NCBI RefSeq assembly: GCF_004795915.1
Contig: NZ_CP039253.1
Span: 3,685,501 to 3,749,500 of the forward strand
Origin: Rhodococcus sp. PAMC28707
Lineage (GTDB): Bacteria > Actinomycetota > Actinomycetes > Mycobacteriales > Mycobacteriaceae
Reading direction: 5' to 3'
DNA length: 64,000 nt
Every line of letters starts with the position of its first letter. Position 1 is the first letter of the stretch. Shown here piece after piece: positions 50,866 to 61,072 of this stretch. The notes under the pieces were generated by a model. The model was given only the letters and a program-made list of their open reading frames with translations, was not told the origin of the DNA and made no database searches. Made by a program: the position numbers and the translations under genes.

Positions 50866-52679
50866 GCAAGACACTGATGCCCAAAACCGGAGTGTCTCTC
50901 GCAGGCGAGGCGAACCGTACCTGGAACGACGTCGATGTCGATCCGATCACGCTGCGGGTCATCGGCGGTGCACTGCAGTCGATGGCCAAGGAAATGGCGC
51001 AGGTGCTCTACCGCATGGCGTACTCCAGCCTCATTCGCGAGTCCGAGGACCTCGGTGCAGGCATCTTCGACGTCAATGGACGAGAACTGTGTGAATCCGA
51101 TTCCACGCCGATGCACTGTGGTTCGATCCCCGCCTACATTCGCGGCGTCAATCGTCGGCTCGCCGGCACGTACAAGCCCGGCGACGTTGTTCTGCACAAC
51201 CACCCGTACCACGGCGCGGCACACTCACCGGATTACGGCGTCATCATTCCGATCTTCTGGCAGGGCGAGCACATCGGCTTTGCAGGGTGCACCGGCCACG
51301 TCTCCGACGTAGGCGGCAACTTCCCGGGCCTGTGCATGGACGTCGTCGACGTGTGGGCCGAGGGCAAGCTCATGGACTCGATGAAGATCTACGAAGCGGG
51401 CGTCCGCAACGAATACCTCATTCAGCACATTCTCGACAACGTTCGTACGCCGGAACAGAATCGCGGCGACCTAGAGGCTCTGATCGCATGCTCTCGAATC
51501 GGGGAGAAGCGTTTCACCGAACTGCTCGAGAAGTACGGCCTCGATACCGTGATGAGTGCGGGTGAGCGCTGGATGGATTACTCGGAGAATATGCTGCGCA
51601 GCAAAATTCGTGAGATCCCCGACGGTAGTTACGAGGCTCCCGTCGGATATCTCGACGACGACGGCAAGAATCGTGGGGAGCCGTTGGCGGTAGCCGTGCG
51701 CGTACAGGTCGAGGGCGAGGACATCCTCATCGACCTCACCGGCTCCAACAGTCAGGTCCCGACAGCGTTCAACGTGCCGTTCGAGGGATCGGTCCTCCCC
51801 GTTGCGGTATCGGCCATTCGTACGATTCTTCTCGATGAGGACCTCACCGAGGAATTCGTTCCGCAGAACGATGGATGTTTCCGTCCGGTGAAGGCGTACG
51901 CGCCGGAGGGAACGATCTTCAATCCCGACTTCCCGGCCTCGTGCTTTGCGCGTTTCTCCCAGGTGAACCGAATTTTCGACTCGATCAACCTTGCTCTCGC
52001 GCCGGTACTTCCCGACCGCGCGATCGCGGGCTCTTCGGCAGCGTTGTGTGCCATCGCGTACTCGGGTATCGCGCCGGACGGTGAGTCCTACTGGGTGTAC
52101 ATCGAGATCAACGAGGGCTCGTACGGTGGACGCAACGGCAAGGACGGGATGGACGCCGTCGACGCGTTGATGGCCAACACCCGCAACAATCCCATCGAGG
52201 AACTCGAACTAAACCACGCAATGCGGGCGTTGCGCTACGAACTTCGCGACGAAGCGCCGGCTCCGGGCCAGTGGCGCGGCGGTATAGGCAGTGTGCGCAA
52301 ATGGCTGATGGAGACCGATACCTTCCTCGGCTCCGAGGCTGACAACCGGTCGGATCCGCCTGCAGGCGCGCTCGGCGGACACGACGGAGTCTCGGGCTCG
52401 TTCACACGTAACGCGGGTACCGATCGGGAAGAAGTGTTGTACTCCAAGGTCACTCAGGAGACCATCCGAGCCGGTGAGACCCTCGAGATCAAGGTGCCTT
52501 CGGGCGGCGGATTCGGGGACCCGTTCAAGCGTGATCCGTTTCAGGTGCTCAGTGATGTGTGGGACGAGTACCTCACCGCCGAAGATGCCCGACGCGACTA
52601 CGGTGTCATCGTGAACACCGAGGCATGGACCGTCGACGAGGATGCGACAGCGTCCCTGCGCGCGGCGAGTGCCGCCTGA
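50862..52679 (+). CDS. hyuB: Hydantoinase B/oxoprolinase family protein (operon 2)
   Basis: A 605-residue HyuB subunit. Features are VDPITLRVIGGALQSMAKEMAQVLYRMAYSSLIRESEDLGAGIFD, PGDVVLHNHPYHGAAHSPDYGVIIP with candidate metal ligands, and a C-terminal PSGGGFGDPFKRDP. It is somewhat shorter than the operon-1 HyuB (643 residues). A strong hairpin follows the stop codon by 9 bp, before the amidase. Confidence 0.92.
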   Translation: MSKTLMPKTGVSLAGEANRTWNDVDVDPITLRVIGGALQSMAKEMAQVLYRMAYSSLIRESEDLGAGIFDVNGRELCESDSTPMHCGSIPAYIRGVNRRLAGTYKPGDVVLHNHPYHGAAHSPDYGVIIPIFWQGEHIGFAGCTGHVSDVGGNFPGLCMDVVDVWAEGKLMDSMKIYEAGVRNEYLIQHILDNVRTPEQNRGDLEALIACSRIGEKRFTELLEKYGLDTVMSAGERWMDYSENMLRSKIREIPDGSYEAPVGYLDDDGKNRGEPLAVAVRVQVEGEDILIDLTGSNSQVPTAFNVPFEGSVLPVAVSAIRTILLDEDLTEEFVPQNDGCFRPVKAYAPEGTIFNPDFPASCFARFSQVNRIFDSINLALAPVLPDRAIAGSSAALCAIAYSGIAPDGESYWVYIEINEGSYGGRNGKDGMDAVDALMANTRNNPIEELELNHAMRALRYELRDEAPAPGQWRGGIGSVRKWLMETDTFLGSEADNRSDPPAGALGGHDGVSGSFTRNAGTDREEVLYSKVTQETIRAGETLEIKVPSGGGFGDPFKRDPFQVLSDVWDEYLTAEDARRDYGVIVNTEAWTVDEDATASLRAASAA

Positions 52680-53926
52680 CACGCAATGGGGGACAGGGCA
52701 CGAATTCTCGTGCCCTGTCCCCGCGTGACCTCGACCGCACGCTCGCCAGTGTCATCACGTGGATCGATCAGACGGATGCTCCTTGTGGAGGCCCACTGGC
52801 GGGTATGCGCATCGGAGTCAAGGACAACATCGATGTCGCCGGAACAGCGACAACATGCGCTTCGCGTTTCTTCGAGCACACTGTGGCGAAGTCGAATTCC
52901 GACGTGGTCGCAAGACTGCTCAGCGCCGGCGCTCAGGTGACCGCCAAGCTCAATATGGCGGAGTTTGCGGTAGGGGTCACCTCGCAGAATTCCGCCGCCG
53001 CTGCCCCCCGCAACCCGTGGAATCTCGACCGCGTGCCAGGCGGGTCGAGTGGAGGTTCCGGTGCAGCAGTGGCAGCAGGCCTGGTGGATGCGTCGCTGGG
53101 AACCGATACCGGCGGATCGGTCCGCCTTCCCGCATCCGCCTGTGGGGTCACCGGACTCCGGCCGACCTGGGGCTCGATCAGCAACGTCGGCGTCTTCCCC
53201 GTCAGTGCGGGGTTCGACACCGTCGGGCCGATGGCGAGGTCTGTTGCCGACGTCGCGCGGATCTTCGACGTCCTCTCTACGGACAGTTACTCGAGTTCGC
53301 GCCCGGCGCGCCGGATCGGAGTACCGAGGGTGTTCATCACCGACGACGTCGACCCTGCCATTTCCGAGGCTGTCGATGCCGCTGCTCGGGAACTGTCGGC
53401 CCTCGGCTACGAATTGGTTCCCATCGACATTCTCGGCGCCGCAGGAGCCCAGGACATCGTGTACACCTTGATCTACTCCGACCTCGCCCGCGAGCACCGC
53501 GATCGGATCCGACAGGCGCCGGAACTGTTTCAGCCCGCAACACTCGAGCGCATTTCGCTGGGTCTGAACATTACCGATGCACAACGAGATTCGGCGCAGG
53601 CGGGTTGCGTCGAATACCGTCTTGGTCTCGAGTCGGTATTCGACGAAGTGGACGTCGTGCTGACCCCGACCATGCCCGTCGACGTGCCGTTCATCGATGG
53701 TGGAGACGACGTTGTCGAGCAGTCGAGACGGATGGGTCAGTTCAGTTACCCGTGGTCACTTCACAATGGGCCGACACTGGCTGTGCCCGTGGGATTTCAC
53801 AGCATTTCGGGGATGCCGGTCGGTGCGCAACTCACGGCTGCAGCGCATCAGGAGCGCCAACTGTTCGAGGTGGGCTTGCGCTATCAACAGAGCACCGACT
53901 GGCATCTGGCGACCCCGCCGGCATAG
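52625..53926 (+). CDS. Amidase (amidase signature family), operon 2
   Basis: About 433 residues if it starts at the ATG at 52625, which overlaps the end of hyuB by 55 nt; a GTG at 52559 is an alternative. No good in-frame start lies after hyuB. Triad elements are intact: GVKDNIDVAGTATTCAS, VPGGSSGGSGAAVAAG and GTDTGGSVRLPASACG. It probably finishes hydrolysis of the linear amide made by HyuAB (inference). Its N-terminal coding region contains a 15-bp-stem hairpin. Confidence 0.85.
   Translation: MDRRRGCDSVPARGECRLTRNGGQGTNSRALSPRDLDRTLASVITWIDQTDAPCGGPLAGMRIGVKDNIDVAGTATTCASRFFEHTVAKSNSDVVARLLSAGAQVTAKLNMAEFAVGVTSQNSAAAAPRNPWNLDRVPGGSSGGSGAAVAAGLVDASLGTDTGGSVRLPASACGVTGLRPTWGSISNVGVFPVSAGFDTVGPMARSVADVARIFDVLSTDSYSSSRPARRIGVPRVFITDDVDPAISEAVDAAARELSALGYELVPIDILGAAGAQDIVYTLIYSDLAREHRDRIRQAPELFQPATLERISLGLNITDAQRDSAQAGCVEYRLGLESVFDEVDVVLTPTMPVDVPFIDGGDDVVEQSRRMGQFSYPWSLHNGPTLAVPVGFHSISGMPVGAQLTAAAHQERQLFEVGLRYQQSTDWHLATPPA
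52689..52722. terminator. 15-bp-stem hairpin at the hyuB/amidase junction
   Basis: GGGGACAGGGCACGA (52689-52703) pairs perfectly with TCGTGCCCTGTCCCC (52708-52722) around the loop ATTC. It starts 9 bp after the hyuB stop and lies within the amidase open frame. It may be a partial terminator or an RNA-processing/stability element that lowers amidase expression. Confidence 0.6.
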
Positions 53927-54027
53927 GGCGGATATCTGCCAGTTCGACGAAGTCGCAATTCGGACATGTAAAACTGGAACGTGTACTAGTTTGAGGTCGA
54001 GGATTGCCGACTTCGAAAGGCGTACAA

Positions 54028-55035
54028 GTGGACTGGTACCGGATCAAGACCGCAGCAACGGGGATCAAGAGGCTCGCGACTCTCTCGGCCGAGGACAAAC
54101 AGTCGGCCATCGACGCATTTCAGTTCTTCCAACGCATGCAAGCCGGTGAAGCTACCGACACAGCTGACGAGACCAAGGCCGTCGCGGACTACTACAAGGT
54201 CCTCAACAACATGCTGTCGGTGTTCGATTTGGAGAAGCTCTACATTCCGCCGATGCTCGATGGAAAGCAAGGGCTCTACGGCAACCAGATCCTGCTCGAG
54301 AAGGCGCTCCTGAAAGAGTTGGCGCTGAAGGACGCCGCCCAATCCCACCTACTCGACATGGGCTGCGGTCGCGGCCGAATTGCACACCACTTGGCCACGC
54401 TGACCGGCGGACAGATCTCGGGCTACAACATCGACCCCAATCAGCTCGAGAATGCCGACGAGTGGGCGGCCCGGTGTGGCATGAGTGATCGGCTGCACTT
54501 CAAGTTCGGAGATCACCACAAGCCGCTCGATTACGAGTCCGAGTCTTTCGACGGTTGCTTCTCCGTCCAGGCAGTTTGGCCGTTCTTCAAGAAGGACGAG
54601 CTCGATGCCCACGCCGAGGAGATGTACCGGGTCCTCAAGCCCGGAGGCCGCTATGCCTGCTCGGAGTACCTGCTGACGCCGTACTTCGACTGGGACAACG
54701 AAGAACACGTCACCCTGCACAAGTTGTTCCTGCCCACGCTTGCAGCGACTCAGTCGATGTACCCGGCAGATGTGTGCGCGGCCCTCGAGCGAGCAGGCTT
54801 CAGGATCGTGCTGTCGGCTCCGTCGAAGAGCGAAGCATGGCCGCTGTGCGATGAGAAAGCCAACCTCATTCGCCGCGGACGCAAGGCAGTGCGCGGCCTG
54901 GAAAAAGTGAAGGTCGCGCCGCCATGGGTCGAAGAGTCGCTCGAACTGCTGCAGACCGGAGCTGAGGCCTGGAATCAGGCCGAGCGCGCGAAGATCGCGG
55001 ACCTCAACTGGCGGATCGTCGCCGAGAAGGTCTGA
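54028..55035 (+). CDS. SAM-dependent methyltransferase, sterol/tocopherol C-methyltransferase-like
   Basis: About 335 residues from the GTG at 54028 (AAAGG 8 bp upstream). The class-I motif I is HLLDMGCGRGRIAHHLA near residues 107-123, followed by GYNIDPNQLENADEWAARCG, and post-motif FSVQAVWPFFKKDELDAHAEEMYRVLKPGGRY. The layout resembles the Erg6/SMT and related C-methyltransferases more than small-molecule O-methyltransferases. The substrate is unknown. The gene stands alone. Confidence 0.82.
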   Translation: MDWYRIKTAATGIKRLATLSAEDKQSAIDAFQFFQRMQAGEATDTADETKAVADYYKVLNNMLSVFDLEKLYIPPMLDGKQGLYGNQILLEKALLKELALKDAAQSHLLDMGCGRGRIAHHLATLTGGQISGYNIDPNQLENADEWAARCGMSDRLHFKFGDHHKPLDYESESFDGCFSVQAVWPFFKKDELDAHAEEMYRVLKPGGRYACSEYLLTPYFDWDNEEHVTLHKLFLPTLAATQSMYPADVCAALERAGFRIVLSAPSKSEAWPLCDEKANLIRRGRKAVRGLEKVKVAPPWVEESLELLQTGAEAWNQAERAKIADLNWRIVAEKV

Positions 55036-55148
55036 CAGAACGGAGACCAGCGCCGACGTCACAGCCAGCTCACTGTGCTCAGCCCGGTACAGTGGGCGGG
55101 CTGGTTCAACACTGAACCTGACCCCGTATCCCAGGAGTTGTTTTTTCG

Positions 55149-56744
<1,596 letters not shown>

Positions 56745-56762
56745 TAGGCGCCTGCAGCGCGG

Positions 56763-57563
56763 TCAGTCCTTGTAGTAGACGACCTGATGGCTTGTCGCGA
56801 GCAGGTTGCCGTCGGTACCCCAGAGTTCGGCCGACTGGTCGAAATACCCCTGGTTGAACCGTCGTGAATGCGCCGTGCCGAGCAGATGACCTTCGGCCTG
56901 TGTCGCTAGATCTGCGGCTGTCGCGAAGTAGTGGATGGTGAGTGAAATCGTCCCTGCCGGAACGAATTTGCCGCGACGCTGAAACACGCGCGGATAGAAG
57001 ACGTCGCACATCGAGGTCAGCGACGCGAAATCGAGTTGACGAGGAGGAGCGTCGCGCACCCATAATGTCGCGGTCGAGTCGACCGTTTCTTCCTCGCTGA
57101 GTTTTCCTGCAGCGAAGTGCATTTCGTAGTTCTTTGCCCAGGCGATGAAGTCAGGGAAACCACCGGCTTCGAGGTCCGACGGCGCCGGTGCGGCAGGGGA
57201 AGATGCCTCGACGTCGTTCCACGTTTCCCGGCGCGACCCGAACACGGCCGTTGCGGTGGTGGCGACTACACCGCCCTGTGAGAGTTCGAGATACCAATGC
57301 TGATTGCTGCGGTTGGTGCGCACGGCACGAGTGGAAATCTCGAATGCGCCGTCGGAAACAGGACCGGCGAAGTTGATCGTGATCGAAATCGGTTCGCCGA
57401 GACGGTCGGGATGCTTTTCGACAGCGCGAATCAACGTTGCCGCGGTGAGACCACCGAACGGTCCGACCATGTTTTTGTATGCAGTGGACGTGTGACCTCG
57501 AACGACGCCGTCGCGGACGGCTTCCAGTGTCAACGCGTCGTCGAAGGGGTGCGTGTCGGTCAT
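56763..57563 (-). CDS. Acyl-CoA thioesterase family protein (TesB-like double hot-dog)
   Basis: About 266 residues from the ATG at 57563; the open frame to 57671 runs through an inverted repeat and is not likely coding. Motifs of actinobacterial thioesterase-like proteins are GHTSTAYKNMVGPFGGLTAATLIRAVEKHPDR, ITINFAGPVSDGAFEI, and the C-terminal AHSRRFNQGYFDQSAELWG. It would hydrolyse acyl-CoA; the chain length is unknown. Confidence 0.85.
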   Translation of the reverse strand: MTDTHPFDDALTLEAVRDGVVRGHTSTAYKNMVGPFGGLTAATLIRAVEKHPDRLGEPISITINFAGPVSDGAFEISTRAVRTNRSNQHWYLELSQGGVVATTATAVFGSRRETWNDVEASSPAAPAPSDLEAGGFPDFIAWAKNYEMHFAAGKLSEEETVDSTATLWVRDAPPRQLDFASLTSMCDVFYPRVFQRRGKFVPAGTISLTIHYFATAADLATQAEGHLLGTAHSRRFNQGYFDQSAELWGTDGNLLATSHQVVYYKD

Positions 57564-57586
57564 GGGGCTCCCAGAAGTGTGTTCAG

Positions 57587-57608
57587 TACTATGCTGTGCG
57601 CCATAGTA
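57587..57608. promoter_or_regulatory. 7-8-7 inverted repeat upstream of the thioesterase gene
   Basis: TACTATG and CATAGTA are perfect inverted arms 8 bp apart, 24-45 bp upstream of the ATG. They may be an operator for a regulator encoded elsewhere; none of the neighbours is an obvious match. Confidence 0.45.
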
Positions 57609-57651
57609 TCCGAGCTGAAATCTCGATGACGTGGTGCCGGCGCCCGCCCAA

Positions 57652-58914
57652 TCACCGCTGAGCACTTCCAAGTTCTGCCGCTTTGGCGGTCAGCACCGCC
57701 CGCTCACGCTCGTTGCCCGCCAACCTTGCGGCTTCCAGCAATTCGATGCGTGCTTCGTCGATTCGACCGAGTTGGGCAAGAAGGTCTCCTCGCACACTCG
57801 GCAGCAGGTGGTAACCGGAGAGCGTCCCCGCACTGACGAGCTTGTCGACGTACTCCAGGCCGATGACCGGGCCGTAGGCCATCGAGACAGCTGCCGCTAG
57901 ATTGAGATCGACAACCGGCGAGGGTGCGAGCTGCTGTAATGCCTCGTACAGCAACACGATTCGCTTCCAGTCGGTATCGGCAAAAGTCGCTGCGACGGCG
58001 TGGCATTCCGCGATCCCTGCCTGCAGGCTGTACGGGCCGCGACCACGCCCGATCGCATCGGCGCGCGCCAGAGATGCCAGGCCTCGGGTGATCTGGCCAC
58101 GATCCCATTTCGTGCGGTTCTGCTCGGACAACAGAATTGGTACACCGTCGGGGTCGGTGCGGGCCCCGAACCTCGACGCAGTCAGTTCCATCAGTGCTAC
58201 CAAGCCATGCACTTCGGGCTCTTGCGGAACCAGTTCGGCGAGGATGCGTGCCAACCGCAGCGCTTCGTTGCTCAGGTCGGTGCGCATCCACTCCTCACCC
58301 GAACTGGCCGCGTATCCCTCGTTGAACACCAGATACACAACGCTGAGGACCCCGCCGAGCCTGCGGGCAAACTCCGCGCGCTCGGGCACCTCGAAGGCCA
58401 CCTTCGCCGAGGTGAGCGTCTTCTTGGCCCGCACGATGCGCTGCTGGACGGTCGCTGTCGATATCAGAAACGCCTTCGCGATCTCCTCGGTCGTCAGTCC
58501 GCCGACTATCCGAAGCGTCAACGCCACCTGCGCTTTTCGATTGAGAACCGGATGGCACGCAATAAAGATCAGCCGCAGGATGTCGTCGTCGATACGGTCG
58601 GGATCCCACGGTTCGTTTTCGACAATCGAGGCTCCGTTCTCCAACTCGCGGGCAAAGTGCGCATAACGCTCGTCGAGCCGAGCTTTGCGGCGCCACCCGT
58701 CGATCGCGCGCCTTCTCGCGACCGACGTCAGCCATGCAGCCGGGTTGCGGGGAACGCCCGAAGTGGGCCACTGCTCCACGGCCTCGAGCAGGGCCTGCCC
58801 GGCCAGGTCCTCGGCGAGGTCGAGATCGCCGACAGTTCGGGTGAGCGTGGCGAGAATTTTCGCCGACTCGATCCGCCACACGGCCGCGACCTCGCGTCGA
58901 ACATCTTCGGTCAT
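57652..58914 (-). CDS. ECF sigma factor, ECF42 type with C-terminal TPR-like extension
   Basis: A 420-residue sigma factor. Region 2 (ESAKILATLTRTVGDLDLAEDLAGQALLEAVEQWP) and region 4 (LTLRIVGGLTTEEIAKAFLISTATVQQRIVRAKKTL) fill residues 13-170. The remaining about 240 residues form the helical TPR-like extension typical of ECF42, including LDLNLAAAVSMAYGP and RIDEARIELLEAARLAG. ECF42 genes pair with a DGPF-domain gene, here 3 bp upstream, instead of an anti-sigma factor. Confidence 0.92.
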   Translation of the reverse strand: MTEDVRREVAAVWRIESAKILATLTRTVGDLDLAEDLAGQALLEAVEQWPTSGVPRNPAAWLTSVARRRAIDGWRRKARLDERYAHFARELENGASIVENEPWDPDRIDDDILRLIFIACHPVLNRKAQVALTLRIVGGLTTEEIAKAFLISTATVQQRIVRAKKTLTSAKVAFEVPERAEFARRLGGVLSVVYLVFNEGYAASSGEEWMRTDLSNEALRLARILAELVPQEPEVHGLVALMELTASRFGARTDPDGVPILLSEQNRTKWDRGQITRGLASLARADAIGRGRGPYSLQAGIAECHAVAATFADTDWKRIVLLYEALQQLAPSPVVDLNLAAAVSMAYGPVIGLEYVDKLVSAGTLSGYHLLPSVRGDLLAQLGRIDEARIELLEAARLAGNERERAVLTAKAAELGSAQR

Positions 58915-58917
58915 GTG

Positions 58918-59349
58918 TCAGGAGGAGACAGGTCGATCGGTGCCGAGTTCTTCACGCCAACCCGCTTCCTTCTGGACGTACTCGTTGCTCTGATCGAACT
59001 CTTCCATCTCGGTGACTCGACGGACCTCGAGCTTGACTCCGGGGCCGAGCGGGCAACGCTTGGCCCATTCGACGGCCTCGTCCTTCGACGAGGTCTGGAT
59101 GATCCAGAATCCCGAGAACAACTCCTTGGTCTCTCCATACGGGCCGTCGGAGATGATCGGTGTTTCGGCATCGAAGTCGACGATGAAACCCTCTTCCGGC
59201 CCCGCCAAACCTTCACCCGCAAGGAGCACCCCGGCCTTGAGGAGCGACTCGTTGTACGCGCCCATGGCGTTGATGATCTCGGCGAAGTCCATGTCCTTGG
59301 ACGCTTCGATGGCCTGGTCGGTGGTGCGCATGATCAGCATGTACTTCAT
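58918..59349 (-). CDS. YCII-related/DGPF domain protein
   Basis: About 143 residues from the ATG at 59349 with GGAG upstream; the longer frame to 59544 is not supported. It begins MKYMLIMRTTDQAIEAS, and the motif ISDGPYGETKELFSGFWIIQ is the DGPF signature with Tyr in place of Phe. These small proteins accompany ECF42 sigma factors and are probably controlled by them; their biochemical role is unknown. Confidence 0.92.
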   Translation of the reverse strand: MKYMLIMRTTDQAIEASKDMDFAEIINAMGAYNESLLKAGVLLAGEGLAGPEEGFIVDFDAETPIISDGPYGETKELFSGFWIIQTSSKDEAVEWAKRCPLGPGVKLEVRRVTEMEEFDQSNEYVQKEAGWREELGTDRPVSS

Positions 59350-59398
59350 TTCGGTTCTCCTCCGCTGCTGGGACGACTCTTCGGTCCCTCTGCTTACA

Positions 59399-59426
59399 CG
59401 TCGAACGGGTCGAGCGCCGATCGACA
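59399..59426 (-). promoter_or_regulatory. Candidate ECF42-dependent promoter of the DGPF-sigma operon
   Basis: On the minus strand TGTCGA (59426-59421) and TCGACG (59404-59399) are 16 bp apart, about 50 bp before the DGPF ATG. TGTCGA is the published -35 type for ECF42 factors, so the sigma factor may activate its own operon. Confidence 0.4.
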
Positions 59427-59480
59427 TCGGCCCGAAAGGAAATCTACTTCCTTGGAAGATTCGGGCTCGGACGACCGGCA

Positions 59481-60011
59481 TCAACTGCCTTGCCTGGCGC
59501 GATAGGCCGCGACAGCAGTCCTGTTTCCGCAAGAGGTAGAGCAAAACTTTCGGGAACGGTTGCGGGAAAGGTCGAACACGATGCCGCCGCAGTCGGCCGC
59601 GCAGACGTCGAGCCGTGAGAGTTCGTCGGCACGAATCACATCGATCATCGCCATGGCAGTCTCGACGGCGATCCTGTCGGCCAGGGGCCTGTCATCGCTC
59701 ACCGCATGCAGATGCCAGTCCATGTCTCCATGTCGGACCAGCCGCGGCAGTGCTTCGGCGTCGGCGAGGATGTGGTTGACGATCTCCACGGCACCGTCGC
59801 GGTCGCTTATGAGCAGTGTTCGCAACAGTGGCCGCAGCGCGCGGACTGCGTCGAGTTCGGCGAGATCGCCGTCGAATCGGCCGGTGTAGCGCTGCTCGAC
59901 GAAGAACGCTGACAGTTGCGCGAGCGTCGTCATCGTGTCCGGATCCTCTGCCGAGTTCACCAAGACGACAGCGGACAGCATCGCCCCTTCGGTGTCATGA
60001 GCGAAAATCAT
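59481..60011 (-). CDS. CGNR zinc finger protein (putative transcription factor)
   Basis: A 176-residue protein with an N-terminal ABATE-like stress-response domain (VVLVNSAEDPDTMTTLAQLSAFF) and a C-terminal zinc finger with the hallmark sequence: CAADCGGIVFDLSRNRSRKF then CSTSCGNRTAVAAYRAR, giving C-x3-C and C-x3-C plus the CGNR motif. It is divergent from the DMT exporter with only 38 bp between start codons, so it probably regulates that gene and itself. Confidence 0.92.
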   Translation of the reverse strand: MIFAHDTEGAMLSAVVLVNSAEDPDTMTTLAQLSAFFVEQRYTGRFDGDLAELDAVRALRPLLRTLLISDRDGAVEIVNHILADAEALPRLVRHGDMDWHLHAVSDDRPLADRIAVETAMAMIDVIRADELSRLDVCAADCGGIVFDLSRNRSRKFCSTSCGNRTAVAAYRARQGS

Positions 60012-60016
60012 GTTGA

Positions 60017-60047
60017 CACCTTACATCGCGATCCTTAACGTAAGGTG
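60017..60047. promoter_or_regulatory. Symmetric Shine-Dalgarno/operator repeat between CGNR and exporter genes
   Basis: CACCTTAC (60017-60024) and GTAAGGTG (60040-60047) are perfect inverted arms inside the 38-bp gap. Each arm supplies an AAGGTG Shine-Dalgarno for the gene on its side, so a protein bound to the dyad could block both. Confidence 0.55.
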
Positions 60048-60049
60048 CC

Positions 60050-61072
60050 ATGACGAGTTTGACTGATGACGTCCGCGTGCAGCCAACGTCCAGGCTGGCC
60101 TCGGGGCTCGGCTTGGCCGCAGTGTCCTCGGCCGCGTTCGGTCTCTCCGGGCCACTGGCAAAGGGGCTTCTCGACGCCGGGTGGACTGCTGGGGCTGCGG
60201 TGACCGCGCGAGTTCTGATTGCGGCCGCAGTCCTTGCGCTACCCGGTGCGTTGGCTATGCGGGGTCGCTGGAATCTAGTACCCCGCAGCCTGGGGACCAT
60301 CGTGGCGTACGGCGCGATCGCCGTCGCGGGATGTCAGCTCGCATTCTTCAACGCTGTCGGTTACATGCCGGTAGGTGTTGCATTGCTGATCGAATTCACC
60401 TCGCCTGTCGCAGTCATCGGCTGGATATGGTTGCGCCACAAGCAACGTCCGACGGTCAAGACCGTCTTCGGCGCGGCAGTGGCGGCAGTCGGTCTGGTGT
60501 TCGTGCTCGACTTGATCTCGGGTGCAGCGATCGACCCGATCGGAGTTCTATGGGCGCTCGGTGCGATGGCCGGAGCAGCCGTCTACTGGATCATGTCGGC
60601 CGAAGAAGGACACGGTCTACCGCCGTTGGCCCTCGCAGCCGGCGGGCTGTTGTGCGGCGGAGTGATCCTGATGTTGGCGGGGCTGATCGGGATCGTGCCG
60701 TTCGCCGCCACTACCTCGAATGTGATCCTTGCCGGTGCAACCGTGCCCTGGTGGGTGTCGATCGCCTTGTTGGGCGTGGTCACCGCCGCGCTCGCTTACG
60801 TCTGCGGAATCGCTGCGATCCGCAGACTCGGCTCGCGCCTCGCCTCGTTCGTCGGGCTCACCGAGGTCCTGTCCGCTCTCGTGTTCGCCTGGCTTTTGCT
60901 CGGTGAGACACCGCGGCTCGTTCAGGTGTGCGGCGGCGGCCTCATTCTGCTCGGGGTTGTGATCGTCAAGCTCGGGGAGCCGAAAGGTGGCGTCAGCGGT
61001 GCAGGGAACGATGAATGTGTACGTGGTATTTCGGCGGTGGCGTGCGCGCCCGAGAGGAACGTTTTGGAGTGA
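60050..61072 (+). CDS. EamA/DMT-superfamily exporter
   Basis: A 340-residue membrane protein with ten hydrophobic segments and two EamA repeats; typical segments are LGLAAVSSAAFGLSGPLAKGLLDAG, VGVALLIEFTSPVAVIGWIWL and LGSRLASFVGLTEVLSALVFAWLLLGE (RhtA-like). It probably exports an amino acid or metabolite. The last about 25 residues are a poorly conserved-looking tail. Its stop overlaps the kinase GTG start, so the two are cotranscribed. Confidence 0.9.
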   Translation: MTSLTDDVRVQPTSRLASGLGLAAVSSAAFGLSGPLAKGLLDAGWTAGAAVTARVLIAAAVLALPGALAMRGRWNLVPRSLGTIVAYGAIAVAGCQLAFFNAVGYMPVGVALLIEFTSPVAVIGWIWLRHKQRPTVKTVFGAAVAAVGLVFVLDLISGAAIDPIGVLWALGAMAGAAVYWIMSAEEGHGLPPLALAAGGLLCGGVILMLAGLIGIVPFAATTSNVILAGATVPWWVSIALLGVVTAALAYVCGIAAIRRLGSRLASFVGLTEVLSALVFAWLLLGETPRLVQVCGGGLILLGVVIVKLGEPKGGVSGAGNDECVRGISAVACAPERNVLE

